Part shown: positions 8,719-17,851 of the stretch, piece after piece | How positions within the stretch are numbered: position 1 is the stretch's first letter | Layout of the letters: every line of letters starts with the position of its first letter | Source of the DNA: Flammeovirga sp. EKP202 | GTDB lineage: Bacteria > Bacteroidota > Bacteroidia > Cytophagales > Flammeovirgaceae | Assembly: GCF_014534745.1 (NCBI RefSeq) | Contig: NZ_JACVVP010000005.1 | Location: 124,001 to 188,000 of the forward strand | Length of the DNA: 64,000 nt | Direction of reading: 5' to 3' | The notes under the pieces: generated by a model | Database searches by the model: none | What the model was told of the DNA's origin: nothing | What the model saw: the letters and a program-made list of their open reading frames with translations, nothing else | Translations under genes and position numbers: made by a program

Positions 8719-10590
8719 TTAATCTAGGATATTATACCCTTTCAAAACACCATCATGTTCAAGTAGTTCTTCCTCAATACCTTTTTCGTTGATTCTATCA
8801 TTTTCAAGGTCGACCCATACCTTATATTCAAATTCATTCAAAATCTTTTTGATTTGTAGTTTGAATTTTTCGTAGTTCTTCGCTCTGATCTTTAGATATT
8901 CATTAGGATTGTCACCATGTTGAAGAATGGCATTTCTATTGGCAATGAAATAGGTTTGAGCGGCCATTTTCCATAGGGCTTTATCTTCGTTTGAAAGAAG
9001 AAAACGTACGCCCATACTTGAGAGTTCAGAGTTCAGAATGATGTCACTCAACGCTATGGATTTATCATGATCTACTGAAGAGGTGATGTACATTACAGGA
9101 TCATATTTGTATTTATGGCCTGTAAAAGTTTTAGGTGATGTAAAATCAATAACTTTTTTACCCTCTCTTTTTACCTTGACATTGATTTTCGTTTCTTTCT
9201 CTTTTTTGATGTAAAACTCATCGACACCTGCTTTGGCGATCCCCATGTACGTATTATTGACATACACCTCAGCGGGTGATTTTAATAGTGTAACGACTTC
9301 TATCATGGATTCCCCTTCATAGTTTTTCTTCTTATTTCGAATAGTAAACTTATCTTCCACATTCATCTCGTTGCGGTAGAGGTTTCTAAATGCCACGTAG
9401 GTCATTTCTTCCTCTACTTCATTTGATTTTCCATTCCATTTATTGAAATGATAATTCAAAAGTGAAGACAAGGCATACCCGTTATGGATTTCAGGGTTTA
9501 AGTTATTCGATAAGTTATATAAATTCCATGAAGAAAGGCTTAGCAATTCTACATCTGGAGTTAAAGACATTTCCAATAGCATTCTAAACTTTTTTGTCCC
9601 TGAAGGGTTATTGGAAAGTAAATAAGTATCATCAATAGCGTATTTTTTATTCACATATACCTTTTTGCCGGTCTCTTTGTGAATAAATGTATTGGGCATA
9701 TAGTTGAGATAAATATGAGGGAAGAACTTGATATTTTTGGAAGTGAATTTATCTTTTATTTTTTGATAATCTTCTAGTCTTTTTAAGTAGATAAACGAAT
9801 GTGTCACCGCCTCAAAATGTTCGATAATTTCATCTTGGATTTCCTCCAAGTAAGTTTGTACATGATACACAGGAACGACGTTAAGGCTCCCTTTTTGGTT
9901 TAAATCATCAAAGAAAGTTTTGATTACTTTGATATCTTCCTTTGCTATTTTTTTAGATCCTTTAGCTTTAGAATACGAGAGTATGTTTTTTGTATTACCT
10001 GTAAATAAGACAATTTGATCGTTGGTATTTCTAAGCCATTTTTCTGACATTTTTGTACTGCCATAGATTTCACCAAGATCCTCAGAAACCTTAGCAAAGA
10101 GTTGCTCTTTCGTGTATTTTGATTTTTTGTTTTTAGGGAAAAAGACATCCAAACAGAAATTGAAATCTATATTTTTGTCTTCAGCTACTTTGATAGTGAT
10201 GGCCAAAAGCCTTTTAAAACTCGTTTTGTATTGGTCGCTACCGAGTACATTGTATTTAAGTTTGAAGACGTCAATACCATACATTTTGGCACTTCTAAGT
10301 TCCACCTCTATGGCGTCTCTAAGTTCCAATAAATGCACTTGTAATGAAGTTTCTGACACTGCAGTTTTGTATTTGTTCATGAGTAACTCCTGGTCCAATC
10401 CCAAAGTATATTCATACTTATACGCTTGTAGACTAGAGTATTCATCACCTAAAATACTATTGAGGTTATAAGATGCCATTACTCTCTTCTTATGGAAAAA
10501 AGATGGGGTGGAACTTTGGTCTTGAGCAGTGATAAAGGGTGTAAAAGATAAAAGTATTAGTAGTACTAAAAGTATTTTCTTAAAAAACAT
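8719..10590 (-). CDS. Large secreted protein with a degenerate GH71/GH99-like barrel and a PEGA-like domain
   Basis: The protein has 623 residues with a signal peptide (cleavage near TAQD, residue 22). The first ~390 residues read like a TIM barrel: a conserved start (KKRVMASYNLN), a FLDVFFP strand, and near residue 352 SSWNLYNLSNNLNPEIHNG followed by a helix. That last block resembles the SWNEW-EGT-IEP-G end of GH71/GH99-type alpha-glycan hydrolases, but the acidic residues usually seen there are replaced. About residues 430-500 look like a PEGA surface domain (SPAEVYVNNTYMGIAKAG). The last ~110 residues are helical. It may be a binding protein or an inactive enzyme. It is a single gene ending at the shared hairpin. 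Confidence 0.5.
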   Translation of the reverse strand: MFFKKILLVLLILLSFTPFITAQDQSSTPSFFHKKRVMASYNLNSILGDEYSSLQAYKYEYTLGLDQELLMNKYKTAVSETSLQVHLLELRDAIEVELRSAKMYGIDVFKLKYNVLGSDQYKTSFKRLLAITIKVAEDKNIDFNFCLDVFFPKNKKSKYTKEQLFAKVSEDLGEIYGSTKMSEKWLRNTNDQIVLFTGNTKNILSYSKAKGSKKIAKEDIKVIKTFFDDLNQKGSLNVVPVYHVQTYLEEIQDEIIEHFEAVTHSFIYLKRLEDYQKIKDKFTSKNIKFFPHIYLNYMPNTFIHKETGKKVYVNKKYAIDDTYLLSNNPSGTKKFRMLLEMSLTPDVELLSLSSWNLYNLSNNLNPEIHNGYALSSLLNYHFNKWNGKSNEVEEEMTYVAFRNLYRNEMNVEDKFTIRNKKKNYEGESMIEVVTLLKSPAEVYVNNTYMGIAKAGVDEFYIKKEKETKINVKVKREGKKVIDFTSPKTFTGHKYKYDPVMYITSSVDHDKSIALSDIILNSELSSMGVRFLLSNEDKALWKMAAQTYFIANRNAILQHGDNPNEYLKIRAKNYEKFKLQIKKILNEFEYKVWVDLENDRINEKGIEEELLEHDGVLKGYNILD

Positions 10591-10754
10591 GTTACAAAGT
10601 AATTAATGTTAGTATACTCGGATCGTTATGTCCAATTTTGTAATAATTTACTCTTGCAATCTCATGCTTTTTTATAATATAAGCAAATAAAGCATTTTAA
10701 CTTTCTGTTGTGCTTATACCGAATAGTTGTAAGGAAAAATGAAGGGCACAAAAA

Positions 10755-10783
10755 AGGCCGATTCCCTACAAGAGAATCGGCCT
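10755..10783 (-). terminator. Intrinsic terminator of the susC-susD-SGBP operon
   Basis: AGGCCGATTC pairs with GAATCGGCCT around a 9-base loop. On the minus strand the stem is followed by a run of six T, 25 bases past the stop of the glycan-binding protein gene. It is a textbook intrinsic terminator. Confidence 0.88.
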
Positions 10784-10808
10784 CACACTTTTTAATGAAA
10801 TAAATCGT

Positions 10809-12533
10809 TTAGAACATTGGTCCGTCAGTGATCATGATACCGTCAACGTTCACTTCGTAACGTTCACCATCAATATTACCAGTTGAGAAACCGAAAGCGA
10901 TGTAGTCTAAAGTACCAGTGAAGTCGGGTTTTTCTGCGTCGCCACCCCAGTTACTCCATGCCATAGTACTCAATCGGAAAGTGTAAAGCTTCCACTCTCC
11001 ACTTGTTTCCACAAAGTAATTTTCAGTGTTGATATTACCTCCAAATTTTGTGTCATTTTGGAAGATTTCAAATTGAAGGTTACCCTTTGCGTTACCAGTG
11101 TTTACCCAGAAAGAAAGGTGAGGATCAGTAACTCCAGAAAGGTCTAGGTTGTTGGAGTTATCCATTTTCAATGCACCTGTCCAGTTCCATCCAGTAGCAC
11201 CGTTTAAATGCACGTTAAGGTAGTGATCACCAGTGATAGCTTTCATGTCTCCACCATCGATGCTGTGCGTAGCTCCTCCACCGTTATCGTCCCAGATGTA
11301 AGAAGCCGTTTCGAATCCTTCCAATTCATTTGCAACAACAACAGGACCGTCAGTAATCATTACATTGTCGAGGTTTAATATGTAAGGGTTTGCACCATTA
11401 CCTTGTTTATATGATAGTTTTACGAAATCTAAAGTTCCTTTAATATCCACTTTGTCTAATCCGCCACCCCAATCAGAAAGCTCAAGGTCTTTAAGACTTA
11501 CAGTCACCCATTGCCATTCGTTATTTGTAGCACGGAATACATAATTGTCACCATCATTACCAGTATTGCTTGCTTTGAAATCAGCACCGTTATCGTTACC
11601 ATTCTGACCAATTTGTAATTGGAAATAACCTTGAGAAGTTTCAGAGTTGATTTGGAAACTTAAGTGAGGATCGGTGAAAGTCACAAGATCAATTGGCGTA
11701 TCATAATACAATTGTCCCATCCAAGAAGTCCAACCGTCACCATCTGCTTTTCTTACCGTTAAATAATGATCTCCTCTACCTTTTGAGATACCGTTACCAG
11801 CGTCTAATCCATTTTCAGGCGTCACATCACCTGGTTCGTAAGGGTTTACACCGTCTTCGAAATCAAATAAAACTACAGGTTCTACAGGATCAAAGAACTC
11901 ACCTGCATCTTCCACTGAAATAGATCCCGATTCCGGTACATTAGAGTCTGCATTGTACGTAGAAACCTTAATAGTCACTTCGTCTGGTAATTGACTTGGA
12001 GCCAATACATTGATTTGAGAAGAGTTGGCATTTGAACCGTCTACTTCAATGGTTTGACCACCGATGATCACTTCATAGATCAAGTCAACGTTCGTTCCTT
12101 TGATCGCAAATACTTGACCTCTTGTAATGTAAGTAGGGTATTCCACATTGGAAGTCAAAGGATATACAGGAGCATAAGTAGTATCTGAAAATACTTCTTG
12201 CTTATAAGCATTTACTACTCTAAGGTGTGATATATCAAAGATTCTTGGGAGAGTGGCTTTGATGGTATCCTCAGTAGCACTTACTGTAATTTCAGAACAA
12301 GGCGTTTCACCTAGGTATACTCTTGCATTTTTGAAATTCTCACCCAAAATCATGAAAGGCTCACCAATCACGGTAGGATTTTGAAGGTCAGTATCAGCAA
12401 TTTTTGGTTGTGGATAATCAATATCGTTAGATTGACTGTACTCTTTTTGAGTTGTACAAGAGTTCATTCCGCATACCATTCCGAAGAATGCTATGCTTAA
12501 TGAAGCCTTTTGTATTTTATTTTTAATATTCAT
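10809..12533 (-). CDS. Surface glycan-binding lipoprotein with TIG domains and a duplicated C-terminal module
   Basis: This 574-residue lipoprotein has its lipobox cysteine in GMNSC near residue 26. Residues ~40-210 carry IPT/TIG-like beta domains (PTVIGEPFMILGENFKNARVYLGETPC; PTYITRGQVFAIKGTNV). Two homologous ~170-residue modules follow, at about 218-395 and 402-574. Each has GDHYL, a tryptophan-rich loop (GWTSWMG or GWNWTG), TDPHLSFxxN, a W-x-WGG block and ends in VMITDGP or IMITDGP. This is the third-position surface glycan-binding protein seen after SusC/SusD in mannan loci. The repeated modules and exposed tryptophans suggest carbohydrate binding on the cell surface. It lies 33 bases after susD. 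Confidence 0.85.
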   Translation of the reverse strand: MNIKNKIQKASLSIAFFGMVCGMNSCTTQKEYSQSNDIDYPQPKIADTDLQNPTVIGEPFMILGENFKNARVYLGETPCSEITVSATEDTIKATLPRIFDISHLRVVNAYKQEVFSDTTYAPVYPLTSNVEYPTYITRGQVFAIKGTNVDLIYEVIIGGQTIEVDGSNANSSQINVLAPSQLPDEVTIKVSTYNADSNVPESGSISVEDAGEFFDPVEPVVLFDFEDGVNPYEPGDVTPENGLDAGNGISKGRGDHYLTVRKADGDGWTSWMGQLYYDTPIDLVTFTDPHLSFQINSETSQGYFQLQIGQNGNDNGADFKASNTGNDGDNYVFRATNNEWQWVTVSLKDLELSDWGGGLDKVDIKGTLDFVKLSYKQGNGANPYILNLDNVMITDGPVVVANELEGFETASYIWDDNGGGATHSIDGGDMKAITGDHYLNVHLNGATGWNWTGALKMDNSNNLDLSGVTDPHLSFWVNTGNAKGNLQFEIFQNDTKFGGNINTENYFVETSGEWKLYTFRLSTMAWSNWGGDAEKPDFTGTLDYIAFGFSTGNIDGERYEVNVDGIMITDGPMF

Positions 12534-12566
12534 GATAAATAATCTCTTTTAAGTAAACCAATAGTA

Positions 12567-14186
12567 TTAGTAACCAGGGTTTTGCGTTAAACCGAATGAA
12601 GCAACTTCACCTGCAGGAATTGGAAGAACTGGAACACCTCCAAGTTTTTTAGCTTCCATATTCGATACTACAGTAGCACCATTGGTTTCATCTCTGTAAC
12701 CAATATTGTCTTTTTGAAGAGCACTAACGTAAGCGTCTGTTCTAAGAAGATCCCATAAACGTAGCCCCTCTAAAGCAAGCTCTGTTCTACGTTCGTGAAG
12801 AATAGCTTCCAACAATTGATTACCCGATGCAGTGACATCTGGAAGAGCACTAGAATTGTCTCTTGCAGGATAGTCGTTTGCACCCTCATTCCATCCTTTT
12901 GGATAAGACATGTTTCTAGCTCTAGCACGTACTTCGTTTACTCTCTGACGAGCAATGCCTTCATTTCCTAAGTGATAAGCCGCTTCTGCATTCATTAAAA
13001 GAATATCAGCATATCTGAATTTTCTTTGGTTCTGAGGGTTATCCGATTGCTCATTTGGACGTAAAGCTGCATCCATTAATACTTTTCTTGGGAAATACCC
13101 CGAAAGGAATTGTGATTCTGCCACACCTTGAGCAATACCATGAGCAAACTGTCCATTTTGACCTGCAGTCCAATCTAAACGAGGATCATTTTCTTCAAAC
13201 TCGTCAACTAAGTCTTGCGTTGGGTTTAAGAATCCCCATCCCCAACCTTTGATATCTGTAGTACCTCTTGGTGCAGTAAGGATTGGTGAAGTAGAACCTG
13301 TATTGTTGTTTGCCCATCCTGTATTAGAGGTGGTGTGTTGTACTTCGAAGATAGATCCTGAACCATTTTCACCGTCTTTTTCAAATACTGTCGCAAGGTT
13401 TGATGCCAATGAGTACTGACCAGAAGTGATGACTTCGTTTGTTAAATCATATACTTCTTGCCAAGTATGATCATTTGATTTCCAGATACCAATATCATAC
13501 ATAATTACTCTAGCAAGGTAAGCTTTTGCAGCTCCAGAACTTGCTCTTCCTACTTCCATTTCAGATTTATTACCCATCATATCAGCTGCCATTTTTAGGT
13601 CTTCTTCAATTTGAGCAATCACGTCTTTAACAGGAGTTCTCCCTACAGCACCAATTTCTTCAGGTGAGACAGGGGCTGTGAATAAAGGCACATCACCAAA
13701 CAAACGTACTAAGTAGAAGTAGCTATAAGCTCTGATAAATAAAGCTTCACCTACCATTTGATCCCTTAATGTTGCATCAAAACTTGTGGCAGGGCTGATA
13801 CCTTTGATCGCTGTATTAGCTCTATGAATGGCTTGGTAATATGTTTTCCAAGCAGAGTGTGAAGGTCCGTTGATGTTTACAGCCGTCCATTCTTTCAACA
13901 TTTGAACGTCTTGCATGTCACCAAAATCAGAACCACCTTTCCAAGAGTTGTCTGTCATTACTTCACCAAACATCCATTCTTGCATGTGAGCGACTACACC
14001 TTGATCTTGAGCAATGGCTTGGTAGCAAGCGTTTACTGCCATTTGTGCATTTTCGGGGTCATCATAATAGACTGGAGTATCTACTGCTTGTCCTTGTGGA
14101 TCACGATCCAAGAAGCTAGAACAACTGTTTGCGAGGGTAAGCATACCGCAGCATGCTAATATATTTATAATGTTTTTGAATTTCAT
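12567..14186 (-). CDS. susD: SusD-family outer-membrane glycan-binding lipoprotein
   Basis: This 539-residue protein has a lipobox (ANSC, cysteine near 22). It shows the SusD/RagB layout: an N-terminal tetratricopeptide-like helical half (NAQMAVNACYQAI, AIHRANTAIKGI, GEALFIRAYSYFYLVRLFGDVPL), then a variable sugar-binding part and the conserved C-terminal block FRYADILLMNAEAAYHLG, EVRARARN, ERRTELALEGLRLWDLLRTD and a final GLTQNPGY. SusD caps the SusC transporter at the cell surface and binds incoming oligosaccharides. It lies 29 bases after susC and before the glycan-binding protein. The specificity, probably mannan oligosaccharides, is inferred from the divergent mannanase operon. Confidence 0.96.
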   Translation of the reverse strand: MKFKNIINILACCGMLTLANSCSSFLDRDPQGQAVDTPVYYDDPENAQMAVNACYQAIAQDQGVVAHMQEWMFGEVMTDNSWKGGSDFGDMQDVQMLKEWTAVNINGPSHSAWKTYYQAIHRANTAIKGISPATSFDATLRDQMVGEALFIRAYSYFYLVRLFGDVPLFTAPVSPEEIGAVGRTPVKDVIAQIEEDLKMAADMMGNKSEMEVGRASSGAAKAYLARVIMYDIGIWKSNDHTWQEVYDLTNEVITSGQYSLASNLATVFEKDGENGSGSIFEVQHTTSNTGWANNNTGSTSPILTAPRGTTDIKGWGWGFLNPTQDLVDEFEENDPRLDWTAGQNGQFAHGIAQGVAESQFLSGYFPRKVLMDAALRPNEQSDNPQNQRKFRYADILLMNAEAAYHLGNEGIARQRVNEVRARARNMSYPKGWNEGANDYPARDNSSALPDVTASGNQLLEAILHERRTELALEGLRLWDLLRTDAYVSALQKDNIGYRDETNGATVVSNMEAKKLGGVPVLPIPAGEVASFGLTQNPGY

Positions 14187-14215
14187 TTCCTTTCTACTTT
14201 TTGAGTTTCAACTAA

Positions 14216-17200
14216 TTAAAAAGTAACGTTCAAGCCTAATGAGTAAGTAGTTGATTGTGGATAGTTACCAATATCAATACCTTGTGCTAGTGGATCACCG
14301 TAGTGGTCTGGAACTTCAGGGTCGTAACCGCTGTAGTTTGTTAGCGTAAATAAGTTGTCAACTGAAGCATAGATTCTGAAACGTTGTAAATGTAACTTCT
14401 GACAAAGGTCTTGGCTGAAACTGTATCCTAACTGTACGTTTTGTAATCTTAAGTAAGAAGCATCTTCTACATATCTATCAGAGAATCTACGGTTGTTGTT
14501 TGGATCACCTGATACCACTCTTGGCATTGAACCGTTAGGGTTGTTTTCAGGATGGAAACGGTTGTCGTAGTAGTTCTTTGTTTGGTTTTTCTGAACGTTT
14601 GAATCTTCGATCCAGAATTTTTGAATGTTTGCAGCTTCATTACCATAAGAACCAGTGAAGAATAAGTTCATATCAAATCCTTTGTACTCTAACCCGATGT
14701 TGAATGATCCAGTGAAAGTTGGGATAGCAGAACCTAAGTTCATCTTATCATCATCATCAATCACACCGTCGCCATTGACGTCCACAAATCTAACATCACC
14801 AATACCTGCGTTAGGTTGTAATGGATTTCCTTCAGCATCAACGTGAGCATCTAATTCTGCTTGAGATCTGAAGATACCATCTGTTTTATATCCATAGAAG
14901 TAAGCAATTTCTTGTCCTTCTTCCGTTCTTGTTGTAAAACCTAATTTGTCAATATAACCACCGTCAATGTGTCCTGTTTCACCAAGGTTTGTGATTCTAT
15001 TCTTGATGACAGCAATGTTCGCTCCCACGTTCCATTTTACTTCGTGTTCTACATTTCTGTAGTTGACAGCAAATTCAAAACCTTTGTTTTGCATAGTACC
15101 TACGTTCACGTTTGGAGAGTTGGCACCTACATAATCAGGAACGGGCTGCGGAACTACCATGTCCTTCGTGTCTTTGATGAAGTACTCAGCACTGAATGTA
15201 AGTTGATCATTGAAGAATCCAGCATCAATACCTACGTTGGCCATTTGAGCAGATTCCCATCTTAAATCAGGGTTAGACAGTGTAGTTGGTGTTCTACCTT
15301 CGACTACGTTTCCGTTGATTACATATCTTAAGTTGTTTGTCACTGTTGATACATAGTCATTGTTACCTGCAGAAGATTGGTTACCTACTTCACCCCATCC
15401 TGCTCTTAATTTCAATTGCGTTACGGCATCTGATGATTGTAAGAAGTTTTCTTCTTTGATATTCCATCCTGCTGAGAATGAAGGGAAGAAGCCCCAACGA
15501 TTTCCATCAGCAAATTTAGAAGAACCATCTGCTCTAAATGTAGCAGTCAGTAAATATTTGTTTTGATAGCTATAATTTGCACGAGCAAAGTAAGACATCA
15601 ATGAGTTCATTCCTTGAGACGAAGTAGCGAAGTAATCAGATCCTTTTGCTGCTCCTAAGTATCTCATGTTTTCATTGAAAGGAACGTCATAACCTGTAGC
15701 TCTAATGTTGTTATAGCTGAAGGCTTGCATTTCCATACCAACCATACCACCAACAGAGTGATCACCAAATGTTTTCGAATAGTTCGCATAGTTAGACCAA
15801 ACCCAGTCAAACTTGTTGTTTCTATTCTCATCCAATTGAGAAGTCATTCTTTGTTCCTCGTTAGAAACGAAGAATTCTGGTAAGTAAAGCTTTTGTTGTT
15901 GGTTTCTGTAATCCACACCAAAGTTAGATGTCAACGTCAAATCTTTAGTGGCTTTAGCATTTAAAGAGAAGTTACCAACAATTCTGTTGTCCCAAGAACG
16001 TTTGTATTGTTCTTGTTCTGCCATTCTAGCGGGGTTACTGTTATAAGCCCAAGTAGAACGAGCATAAGAACCATCTGCATTATAAACAGGAGTGATAGGG
16101 TCAGCCCATAAAGACTGAGTCAATGGACTTGAATAAATGTCATTCAAGTTCGTTAAAGAGTAATTAGCGTGCGTATAGGCAATGTTTTGTCCAAAGTTTA
16201 ACCAATCATTAAATTTGTGTGTGTTGTTGAATTTTACAAAGAATTTCTCTAAGTCAGTACCTTTTAAGATTCCTTCATCCTTTACATAAGAAGTAGAGAA
16301 GTTGAACTGATTTTTCTCAGAACCACCATTAATACCAAAATTGTAGTTTTGGAAAGAACCTTGTCTTAATAATTCATCTTGCCAGTCAGTACCACTATAG
16401 TTACCATTGGCTACATACATTAATTGTTCGAATTCATCTGTACCTTCGGCAAATCTGTTGGCTTCTAGTCCTAATTGAGCATACTCAGAAGCGTTTGCCA
16501 TTTCAATTCTGTTTGAAGCGTGCTTAACACCCGTTTGAGCATTGAAAGTATAAGTAAGCTTTTCTTGTACTTTACCCGTCTTCGTAGCGATTAAGATTAC
16601 ACCGTTAGCACCTCTTGAACCGTATACTGCAGTAGCTGAGGCATCTTTCAAGACTTCCATTGACTCAATATCTTGAGGTGCAATGTGAGAGATGTCTTGC
16701 ATCGGGAAACCGTCTACTACATATAAAGGATCAGAGTTGTTGATGGTACCAATACCTCTTACTCTTACTTTAGAGCCAGAAGCGGGGTTTCCAGAGTTCG
16801 TCACCTGTACACCCGGTACACGACCTTGAAGGGCTTTGTTGACATCCTCTGTGGCAATCACTGTTAGTTCATCGGTTTTAACAGTAGAAACTGATCCCGT
16901 TACGTCACTTTTCTTAGCGGTACCGTAACCAATAACTACTACTTCATCCAATTCTTCTAAATCGACTTCCATTTTGATGTTGAAATCGGATTGAGCACCT
17001 ACTGTAATCGTTTGCTTTTTGTACCCAATTGAGGAAATAAGTAATACTGTTTCATCTGATTTCACACTTAATTTAAAACGACCATCAAAATCCGTAATTG
17101 TTCCAATAGCTGTTCCCTGAATAGTGACATTTACTCCCGGAAGAGGACTATCTGTTTCATCTAATATGCTACCCTGTATTGTTCTTTCCTGTGCATACGC

Positions 17201-17257
17201 ACTCATTGAAAATGTAATAGCGATGAACAGCAGAAAAAAATTCTTTAAGATCTGCAT
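14216..17257 (-). CDS. susC: SusC-family TonB-dependent oligosaccharide transporter
   Basis: This 1013-residue protein has a signal peptide (cleavage near AYAQ, residue 22). A CarboxypepD_reg-like domain (RTIQGSILDETDSPLPGVNV, about 25-100) is followed by the VVVIGYGTAKKSDVTGSV segment before the plug, the plug itself (ALQGRVPGVQVTNSG, VRVRGIGTINNSDPLYVVDG, MEVLKDASATAVYGSRGANGVI) and a 22-strand outer-membrane barrel ending in GLNVTF with a terminal phenylalanine. It imports oligosaccharides across the outer membrane with energy from TonB. It is the first gene of the minus-strand operon. A TACATTTG -7 element sits about 85 bases upstream of the start, and the operon shares a 594-base divergent control region with the mannanase operon. 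Confidence 0.97.
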   Translation of the reverse strand: MQILKNFFLLFIAITFSMSAYAQERTIQGSILDETDSPLPGVNVTIQGTAIGTITDFDGRFKLSVKSDETVLLISSIGYKKQTITVGAQSDFNIKMEVDLEELDEVVVIGYGTAKKSDVTGSVSTVKTDELTVIATEDVNKALQGRVPGVQVTNSGNPASGSKVRVRGIGTINNSDPLYVVDGFPMQDISHIAPQDIESMEVLKDASATAVYGSRGANGVILIATKTGKVQEKLTYTFNAQTGVKHASNRIEMANASEYAQLGLEANRFAEGTDEFEQLMYVANGNYSGTDWQDELLRQGSFQNYNFGINGGSEKNQFNFSTSYVKDEGILKGTDLEKFFVKFNNTHKFNDWLNFGQNIAYTHANYSLTNLNDIYSSPLTQSLWADPITPVYNADGSYARSTWAYNSNPARMAEQEQYKRSWDNRIVGNFSLNAKATKDLTLTSNFGVDYRNQQQKLYLPEFFVSNEEQRMTSQLDENRNNKFDWVWSNYANYSKTFGDHSVGGMVGMEMQAFSYNNIRATGYDVPFNENMRYLGAAKGSDYFATSSQGMNSLMSYFARANYSYQNKYLLTATFRADGSSKFADGNRWGFFPSFSAGWNIKEENFLQSSDAVTQLKLRAGWGEVGNQSSAGNNDYVSTVTNNLRYVINGNVVEGRTPTTLSNPDLRWESAQMANVGIDAGFFNDQLTFSAEYFIKDTKDMVVPQPVPDYVGANSPNVNVGTMQNKGFEFAVNYRNVEHEVKWNVGANIAVIKNRITNLGETGHIDGGYIDKLGFTTRTEEGQEIAYFYGYKTDGIFRSQAELDAHVDAEGNPLQPNAGIGDVRFVDVNGDGVIDDDDKMNLGSAIPTFTGSFNIGLEYKGFDMNLFFTGSYGNEAANIQKFWIEDSNVQKNQTKNYYDNRFHPENNPNGSMPRVVSGDPNNNRRFSDRYVEDASYLRLQNVQLGYSFSQDLCQKLHLQRFRIYASVDNLFTLTNYSGYDPEVPDHYGDPLAQGIDIGNYPQSTTYSLGLNVTF

Positions 17258-17341
17258 GACTATTTTTTATTGTTTAGTTGTTATTCAATCTAAATATGTT
17301 TAGCTGAACATTAATAAGTAATAACCGCGGCGTTATGTTTA

Positions 17342-17349
17342 CAAATGTA
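17342..17349 (-). promoter_or_regulatory. Predicted -7 element of the susC promoter
   Basis: On the minus strand this reads TACATTTG, an exact TAnnTTTG Bacteroidota -7 element. A weak -33 match (TCTG) lies 18 bases upstream. The start point would be near 17335, giving a leader of about 78 bases for susC. Confidence 0.55.
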
Positions 17350-17454
17350 GGGTAGACACTAATTAATCAGAGGTTGATTTTTGACAAATAAGCGTTGAAA
17401 AAAATATATTTTCATCAACCATGATTTTTCAAATAGGTAAAAAAATGACTTTTG

Positions 17455-17493
17455 TGATGAAAATTTACCCCTAAAACTACAAGAGTGCTCCAA
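17455..17493 (+). repeat. Direct repeat copy A, candidate operator
   Basis: It begins with TGATGAAAATTTACC, identical to copy B at 17701. It continues with a similar TAAA, CAA, AGTG and CCAA series at nearly the same spacing. Copies A and B are 246 bases apart in the same orientation. Confidence 0.55.
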
Positions 17494-17700
17494 AAGTATG
17501 TGATTGCAATTTATGGAAGAGTCCTGTTGGGCCAAAAGGTAATAATTTGGTTTGGTGTTTTGAGTAAATAAGTAATATTCATTTCAATATTTATGATAAA
17601 AAAGACCTTTTTTGGAGATTAAAATAACATCATAAATATACACTTTTGTGTAAGAATAATACCCTGTAATATTCGTTTTTATATACATTACGTATGTTTT

Positions 17701-17737
17701 TGATGAAAATTTACCTAAACTAACAATAGTGGCCCAA
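17701..17737 (+). repeat. Direct repeat copy B, candidate operator
   Basis: It shares the first 15 bases exactly with copy A, and after that most positions with a 2-base gap. It lies about 100 bases upstream of the plus-strand -7 element, a usual distance for an activator site. Confidence 0.55.
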
Positions 17738-17802
17738 GGAGTAGAATTCCAATGTCATCATCAAATTTAAAAATCTCCATAACGTTCGTTAACCGTATCA
17801 AG

Positions 17803-17810
17803 TACATTTG
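17803..17810 (+). promoter_or_regulatory. Predicted -7 element of the mannan catabolic operon
   Basis: TACATTTG is an exact TAnnTTTG match. No good -33 element is visible, as expected for an activator-dependent promoter. The start point would be near 17817, about 35 bases before the first gene. Confidence 0.55.
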
Positions 17811-17851
17811 AAATATGATTATCGGAAAATGAAATAAAATCACATCTGATT

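Larger units (their letters stand above)
17258..17851. promoter_or_regulatory. Divergent control region between susC and the mannan operon
   Basis: These 594 bases hold no gene. They carry an identical TACATTTG -7 octamer facing each way (17342-17349 minus, 17803-17810 plus) and a pair of direct repeats at 17455-17493 and 17701-17737. This is the most likely place for the mannan regulator to act. Confidence 0.6.

Noticed and set aside
10112-10471. A 119-codon plus-strand frame inside the 623-residue minus-strand gene
   Set aside because: It is a shadow of a gene with a good signal peptide and terminator; its hydrophobic content comes from reverse reading.
14969-15265. A 98-codon frame antisense to susC
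   Set aside because: It lies wholly inside a strongly supported gene and its product has no domain or signal; it is a shadow frame.
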